From positions 430,892-494,891 of the forward strand of contig NZ_JAHWQX010000004.1 in NCBI RefSeq assembly GCF_019334345.1: a stretch of DNA of 64,000 bases, in the 5' to 3' direction. Each line of letters opens with the position of its first letter. Within the stretch, counting starts at the first letter, position 1. This document shows, one piece after another, positions 59,585 through 64,000 of this stretch. This DNA is from Neohoeflea coraliihabitans. Lineage in GTDB: Bacteria > Pseudomonadota > Alphaproteobacteria > Rhizobiales > Rhizobiaceae. Position numbers and translations under genes: made by a program. The notes below the pieces were generated by a model, which saw nothing but the letters and a program-made list of their open reading frames with translations, was not told the DNA's origin and did no database searches.

Positions 59585-61081
59585 TCAGTCGGTGTTGATC
59601 CACACCGCCTTGGTTTCCAGATATTCGTGCAGATGCTCGATGCCGCCCTCGCGGCCATAGCCGGACATCTTGAAGCCGCCGAAAGGCACCGCCGGGTCGA
59701 TCGCGTGATACATGTTCACCCACACCGTGCCGCCCTTGATGCGCGCCGCCAGCTTGTGCGCCGTCGAGACATTGCGGGTGAAGATGCCGGCCGCAAGCCC
59801 GTATTGCGTCGCATTGGCGCGCTCGACCACTTCTTCCAGCGTATCGAACGGCAGCACGGAAATCACCGGGCCGAAGATTTCCTCGCGCGCGATTGTCATC
59901 TCGTCGCCGACATCGCCGAAGATTGTCGGTGCGATGAAGTTGCCGCCGTCATAACCGCGTCCCGTCAGCCGTTCACCGCCCGCAATCAGCCGCGCTCCCT
60001 CGGCGCGGCCCGATGCGATATAGCCCTCGATTTTGCCGGCCTGGCGGCCGTTGATCACCGGTCCGAGATCGGTGTCCGGATCGAGGCCGTGCCCGAGCCG
60101 CAGCTTGGCGGTGAAGGCGCTCAGCCGGGAGACGAATTCCTCCTGGATGTCGCGCGCCACGAACAGCCGCGAGCCGGCGATGCACACCTGGCCGGAATGC
60201 GCATAAACGGCCATGGCCGCCGCCGGCACGGCTTTTTCGATATCCGCATCGCTGCACACGATGACCGGCGATTTGCCGCCCAGTTCCAGCGACACGCGTT
60301 TGAGATTGTCGACCCCGGCGCGGGCAATCGCCTGGCCGGTCGCCGTCGAGCCGGTGAACACGATCTTGCTGACATCCGGATGCGCCGCCAGTCGCGCCCC
60401 GGCTTCCTGGCCGGTGCCGGTGACGATGTTGACGACCCCGTCCGGCACACCGGCTTGCTGCATGAGGCGCCCGATCATCAAGGGCGTCAGCGGCGCCTCT
60501 TCCGATGGTTTCAGCACAATCGAACAGCCGGTCGCCAGTGCCGGGGCGATCTTCCAGATCGAGGACGCCGTCGGCGCATTCCACGGGATGATGGCGCCGA
60601 CAACCCCGATCGGCTCCTTGCGGGTGAAGGTGAAGATCTCGCCAGCCACCGAATTGTCGATGGTCTCGCCATGCAGCGACGTCGCCATGCCGGCGTAAAA
60701 GCGCAGCATGCCGATCACCCGCCGCCGGTTGCCCAGCGTGCGCTGGATCGGCAGGCCCATGTCGAGCGTGTCGGAGACGCAAAGTTCGTCCCAATGCTCC
60801 TCGAACAGATCGGCAATCTTCAACAAAAGGCATTGCCGGTCATAGGGCTTGAAGCGGCCCCATTCACCGCTCAGCGCAGCCTTTGCCGCCGCGACGGCCG
60901 CATCGATGTCGGCCGCATCGCCGCGCGGCACCGTGGCAAGCCGCGCCCCGCTGGCCGGGTCGACGACCTCGAGAACCTTGTCGGACCGCGCCGCGACCCA
61001 TTCGCCGCCGATTAGCATCGGACGGAATGCGCCGTCATAGAGCCTGTCGGCGATCTGCCTCGGATCGAAATTCAACGTCAT
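59585..61081 (-). CDS. Aldehyde dehydrogenase (NAD(P)+-dependent)
   Basis: A 498-residue ALDH of standard length. Catalytic Cys300 (GQVCIAGSR), general base Glu266 (LELGGKSP), Asn168 (PWNAP) and the cofactor strand FTGSTATGQ (242-250) are intact. It oxidises an aldehyde to the acid. On the minus strand, 114 bp after the oxidoreductase gene; both may serve one pathway. Confidence 0.94.
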   Translation of the reverse strand: MTLNFDPRQIADRLYDGAFRPMLIGGEWVAARSDKVLEVVDPASGARLATVPRGDAADIDAAVAAAKAALSGEWGRFKPYDRQCLLLKIADLFEEHWDELCVSDTLDMGLPIQRTLGNRRRVIGMLRFYAGMATSLHGETIDNSVAGEIFTFTRKEPIGVVGAIIPWNAPTASSIWKIAPALATGCSIVLKPSEEAPLTPLMIGRLMQQAGVPDGVVNIVTGTGQEAGARLAAHPDVSKIVFTGSTATGQAIARAGVDNLKRVSLELGGKSPVIVCSDADIEKAVPAAAMAVYAHSGQVCIAGSRLFVARDIQEEFVSRLSAFTAKLRLGHGLDPDTDLGPVINGRQAGKIEGYIASGRAEGARLIAGGERLTGRGYDGGNFIAPTIFGDVGDEMTIAREEIFGPVISVLPFDTLEEVVERANATQYGLAAGIFTRNVSTAHKLAARIKGGTVWVNMYHAIDPAVPFGGFKMSGYGREGGIEHLHEYLETKAVWINTD

Positions 61082-61195
61082 CGTGTTTCCTCCTGGACCC
61101 GCCGCGATCTCGTTGCATCGGCGCTACACCGCAATCGCGCAATTCTCAAGGGCGTTGCGACAACCGGCGACACTGGCGCCGTGGCGGGGAAGCCG

Positions 61196-62074
61196 TCAGA
61201 CGTCTCTGCGCCTGAAAAGTCGCACCAGCTCCGGCACATAGGCGTCGCCGTTCCCGCCCTCGACAGCCTCGGCCAGCGCGGCCCGAACGCCATCGGCGAT
61301 GCGCGTCCGCGCACCCGAGGCCTCTGACATGTCGTGGTAATAGCTGATGTCCTTGAGGGCATTGGCGACCGCGAACGGGATGCCGTCGCGATTGCCTTCG
61401 GTGATGAACGGTGCCAGGCGGTCGAGCGCCACGCCGGCTCCGCCGCCGGCGGCCAGCACCTCGACAAAGGCGTTTGGATCGACCCCGGCATCCGCCGATT
61501 GCGCCGCCGCCTCGGCCAGAAGCGTCATGAAGCCGATCGAGACATAATTGTGCAGGAGCTTCAGCCGATGCCCGGAGCTCAGCGGGCCGACATGCATGAC
61601 GTTCTGAGTAAACGATGCCAGCACCGGTTCGACGCTGTCGAGCACCGCCTTGTCGCCGCCGACGAGGAGATTGAGCTTGCCCTCATGCGCATGCTGCGCG
61701 GTACGGGTCATCGGCGCATCGAGAAAGGCGCCGCCGGCGGCCTTGACCTTTTCCGCCATCGCCAGCGTCGAGGCGGGCAGGGCGGTCGAGCAATCGATGA
61801 TCACCGCGCCCCGTGCCAGTCCCTTGAGCACCCCGTTCTCGCCGGTCAGCACCGCCTCGACCTGCGGCGAACCGGTGACGCACAGAATGATGACATCGGA
61901 ACTGGCCGCCACCTCCCGCGCCGTCTGGCAGGCTGTGCCGCCTAGTGCGCGGATCTCGTCGACCGGCTGGTTGCCGGGATGATCGAGAAAGCTGAGCGTG
62001 AACCGACCGCGCTTCAGGACGTTGCGCGCGATGCCATGCCCCATCAGGCCGACACCGATAATTCCTACCTTCAT
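61196..62074 (-). CDS. 3-Hydroxyisobutyrate/2-hydroxy-3-oxopropionate dehydrogenase-type oxidoreductase
   Basis: A 292-residue beta-hydroxyacid dehydrogenase. The Rossmann motif is GIIGVGLMGHGIA (4-16); IIDCSTALPASTLAMAE (substrate motif), FLDAPMTR, and the Lys in GHRLKLLHNYVSIG (about 168-181) are family signatures. It oxidises a 3-hydroxy acid to its semialdehyde, a natural partner for the aldehyde dehydrogenase downstream. Confidence 0.93.
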   Translation of the reverse strand: MKVGIIGVGLMGHGIARNVLKRGRFTLSFLDHPGNQPVDEIRALGGTACQTAREVAASSDVIILCVTGSPQVEAVLTGENGVLKGLARGAVIIDCSTALPASTLAMAEKVKAAGGAFLDAPMTRTAQHAHEGKLNLLVGGDKAVLDSVEPVLASFTQNVMHVGPLSSGHRLKLLHNYVSIGFMTLLAEAAAQSADAGVDPNAFVEVLAAGGGAGVALDRLAPFITEGNRDGIPFAVANALKDISYYHDMSEASGARTRIADGVRAALAEAVEGGNGDAYVPELVRLFRRRDV

Positions 62075-62414
62075 ATGATCCTCTTTTCAGCTTGCCGGCG
62101 GCGCAGGCCCCGTTCGTTGCGCGCGATGTGGGATCGACGCGTGATCGATTGTGATCGTGCCGCGCAATGTGCAGCGGCGGCGGCAATCGGCGCAAGGTCG
62201 ATTTTTCCGCCGGCCCCTTTCAGCAAGGCTCGTTTCAGCCACTCCATTTCAGCCACCCCATTTCAGCCACCCATTTCAGATTGCCAGTTGCATCCTGCAG
62301 CACTAGGGTCCCACCCTCAGTTGGCGCCGCCTCCTGTTATCGACGGCAACGCCGGTGAGGGGGATGCGCAGCAGCCGCTCCCTTTTCCCGCAATCCGCCG
62401 TCGAAAAAGATCGC
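62075..62414. other. Intergenic region before the EamA gene
   Basis: 340 bp without a credible gene. It holds the 14-bp tandem repeat at 62233-62279, and no promoter that I would trust. Confidence 0.6.
62233..62279. repeat. 14-bp tandem repeat, about 3.5 copies
   Basis: Unit TTTCAGCCACYCCA: copies at 62233-62246, 62247-62260, a 13-bp copy at 62261-62273 and the first six bases again at 62274-62279. The copies differ only by one C/T and one missing C. Confidence 0.9.
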
Positions 62415-63293
62415 ATGTCCTTCAAGCATATTCTTATCGCGGTGCTGGTTGCCGCCCTGTGGGGGTTCAACTTTGTCGCCATCCGCCTCGGGGTGGACGA
62501 GATCCCGCCCTTGCTGCTCGCCATGCTGCGCTTTTCCTGTGCGGCCTTGCCCGCCCTCGTTCTGCCCCGTCCGAAGGTGCCCTGGCCGCTGATGATCGCC
62601 ATCGGCATGACGCTGTTTCTCGGCCAGTTCGCGCTGCTGTTTCCGGCCATTCAGGTTGGCATGCCGCCCGGCCTGGCCTCGACGACGTTGCAGGCACAGG
62701 CCTTCTTCACCTTCATCTTCGCCGCGGTGCTGATCGGAGAGCGGCCGCACCGGCGCCAATGGCTCGGAATGGCAATTGCCGCAAGCGGCCTGTTTGTCAT
62801 CGCCCTGACTACCGACGGCATTTTCACCTGGGCTGGCCTTGTCCTGACTTTGCTGGCGGCTGCCAGCTGGGCGCTCGGCAATGTGCTGCTGCGCCAGGCG
62901 GGCAAGGTCGACATGCTGGCGATGGCGGTCTGGCTGAGTCTGATCCCGCCGCTGCCATTGCTTGCGCTGTCGCTGGCCGTTGAGGGCTGGCCGGCGATCA
63001 GCCTTTCGCTCGCCAGCATCTCGCCGCTCGGCCTGTTCTCGGTGTTTTACCTGGCCGTCCCGGCGACAGTGCTGGCCTACAGTTTCTGGGGTTTTCTGAT
63101 CAAGAGCCACAGCGCCTCGGTGGTTGCGCCATTCTCGCTTCTGGTGCCGGTCTTCGGAACCCTGTCGGCATATCTTGTTCTTGGCGAGACGTTCCCGCCG
63201 CTGCGCCTTGCCGGAATGCTCTTGATTCTCGCCGGGCTCGCGGCCATCGCCCTGCCATTGCCGCGGCGCTGGCGCCAGCGGCCGGTGTCGTGA
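62415..63293 (+). CDS. EamA/DMT-family transporter (RhaT-like exporter)
   Basis: A 292-residue protein with ten hydrophobic segments in two similar halves, as in the drug/metabolite transporter superfamily. VAALWGFNFVAIRLGVDEIPP near the N-terminus is the usual EamA start; PVFGTLSAYLVLGETF near 255 is the second-half signature. Likely exports amino acids or metabolites. The ATG at 62415 is chosen because the EamA domain starts there. The gene directly precedes tuf. Confidence 0.92.
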   Translation: MSFKHILIAVLVAALWGFNFVAIRLGVDEIPPLLLAMLRFSCAALPALVLPRPKVPWPLMIAIGMTLFLGQFALLFPAIQVGMPPGLASTTLQAQAFFTFIFAAVLIGERPHRRQWLGMAIAASGLFVIALTTDGIFTWAGLVLTLLAAASWALGNVLLRQAGKVDMLAMAVWLSLIPPLPLLALSLAVEGWPAISLSLASISPLGLFSVFYLAVPATVLAYSFWGFLIKSHSASVVAPFSLLVPVFGTLSAYLVLGETFPPLRLAGMLLILAGLAAIALPLPRRWRQRPVS

Positions 63294-63398
63294 CCGCGCC
63301 CCCGGTGTTTTCCCGGGCCTGCCCCTTGTCTTTTGCCGACATAGTCTTTAAGTGCCCGCGACGAACCAATATCTTCTAGGCCCTTAAGGAAGAGCGAC

Positions 63399-64000
63399 AT
63401 GGCAAAAGGCAAGTTTGAGCGCAACAAGCCGCACGTAAACATCGGCACGATTGGTCACGTTGACCACGGCAAGACGTCTTTGACGGCAGCGATCACCAAG
63501 TATTTCGGTGATTTCAAGGCCTATGATCAGATTGACGCGGCGCCGGAAGAGCGCGCCCGCGGCATCACCATCTCGACGGCGCATGTCGAGTATGAGACCG
63601 AAGCGCGCCACTATGCCCACGTCGACTGCCCGGGCCACGCCGACTATGTGAAGAACATGATCACCGGCGCAGCGCAGATGGATGGCGCCATCCTGGTGGT
63701 TTCGGCTGCCGACGGTCCGATGCCGCAGACCCGCGAGCACATTCTTCTCGCCCGTCAGGTTGGCGTTCCGGCCATCGTCGTGTTCCTCAACAAGGTCGAC
63801 CAGGTCGATGATGAGGAGCTTCTGGAGCTGGTGGAACTGGAAGTGCGCGAATTGCTCTCCTCCTACGAGTTCCCGGGCGACGACACGCCGATCGTCAAGG
63901 GTTCGGCTCTGGCCGCGCTTGAAGATTCCAACAAGGAAATCGGCGAGGATGCGATCCGTGCGCTGATGGCCGAGGTCGACCAGTACATCCCGACCCCCGA
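63399..64000 (+). CDS. tuf: Elongation factor Tu (3' end outside window)
   Basis: The first 200 codons are present; the gene runs off the window. The GTPase motifs are intact: G1 GHVDHGKT (20-27), G2 ARGITI, G3 DCPGH and G4 NKVDQVDD. The N-terminus ([14 protein letters not shown]) and [22 protein letters not shown] match EF-Tu of rhizobia and relatives, the main clue to the organism. RBS AAGGAAG lies 6 nt before the ATG at 63399. Confidence 0.97.
   Translation, partial: MAKGKFERNKPHVNIGTIGHVDHGKTSLTAAITKYFGDFKAYDQIDAAPEERARGITISTAHVEYETEARHYAHVDCPGHADYVKNMITGAAQMDGAILVVSAADGPMPQTREHILLARQVGVPAIVVFLNKVDQVDDEELLELVELEVRELLSSYEFPGDDTPIVKGSALAALEDSNKEIGEDAIRALMAEVDQYIPTP

Overview
The window is GC-rich, densely packed bacterial DNA. 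It most probably comes from an alphaproteobacterium of the order Hyphomicrobiales (Rhizobiales). The evidence is the N-terminal half of EF-Tu at the right edge, which reads like rhizobial EF-Tu, the tRNA-Thr/rlmB/tRNA-Tyr/tRNA-Gly block, and many ABC sugar and TRAP importers. I see no phage, transposase, integrase or CRISPR array.

Region 1 (1-10 kb) is a plus-strand operon of membrane proteins: two RbsC-type ABC permeases, a seven-helix protein, a flotillin/YqiK-like SPFH protein, a four-helix protein, a sodium:solute-symporter-like protein and an MmgE/PrpD enzyme. The seven-helix protein (3376-4065) is the highlight. It is a microbial-rhodopsin homologue in which the retinal-binding lysine is leucine and the helix-C carboxylates are alanine, while the aromatic retinal pocket is retained. 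Its operon partners (flotillin, transporter parts) suggest a lysine-less rhodopsin used as a membrane module rather than as an ordinary photopump.

Region 2 (10-30.7 kb) is acyl-CoA catabolism. It holds LysR and IclR regulators, a CoA-transferase, an acyl-CoA dehydrogenase, an MBL-fold hydrolase, an acyl-CoA ligase, a single-chain biotin-dependent acyl-CoA carboxylase, a TRAP importer, a nitronate-monooxygenase-like enzyme, a double hot-dog protein, an enoyl-CoA hydratase, a thiolase-like protein with its DUF35 partner, and a FadB/FadJ-like bifunctional enzyme. Together they look like import, CoA activation, carboxylation and beta-oxidation of an unidentified acid.

Region 3 (30.7-37 kb) is a copper-type periplasmic island: DUF302, multicopper oxidase, di-haem cytochrome c, Met-rich cytochrome c', small secreted protein, mono-haem cytochrome c, DUF305 protein and a glutaredoxin-MauE fusion. 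Two CueR-like MerR-family operators control it divergently. No MerR regulator lies in the window.

Region 4 (37-38.8 kb) is a housekeeping block: tRNA-Thr(UGU), rlmB, tRNA-Tyr(GUA), tRNA-Gly(UCC). In E. coli the same tRNA types sit directly before tufB; here tuf starts about 24.6 kb further on, so 38.8-63.3 kb looks like accessory DNA placed inside a conserved block.

Region 5 (38.8-63.3 kb) is that accessory DNA. It contains (a) an RbsABC-type sugar ABC operon with a nitrilase-family amidohydrolase, divergent from a TetR regulator, an SDR lacking its catalytic lysine and a DHDPS-like aldolase, with the same 15-bp operator-like motif at both promoters; (b) a nine-gene minus-strand operon of TRAP importer, cupin, IclR, hydantoinase/oxoprolinase A and B, HpcH/HpaI aldolase and acyl-CoA synthetase; (c) a divergent GT8/GT2 glycosyltransferase pair; (d) an aldehyde dehydrogenase, a 3-hydroxyisobutyrate-dehydrogenase-type enzyme and an EamA exporter. 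The window ends inside tuf.

Positions, motifs and repeats were read directly from the sequence. Family names come from motif recognition, and substrates are mostly unknown.
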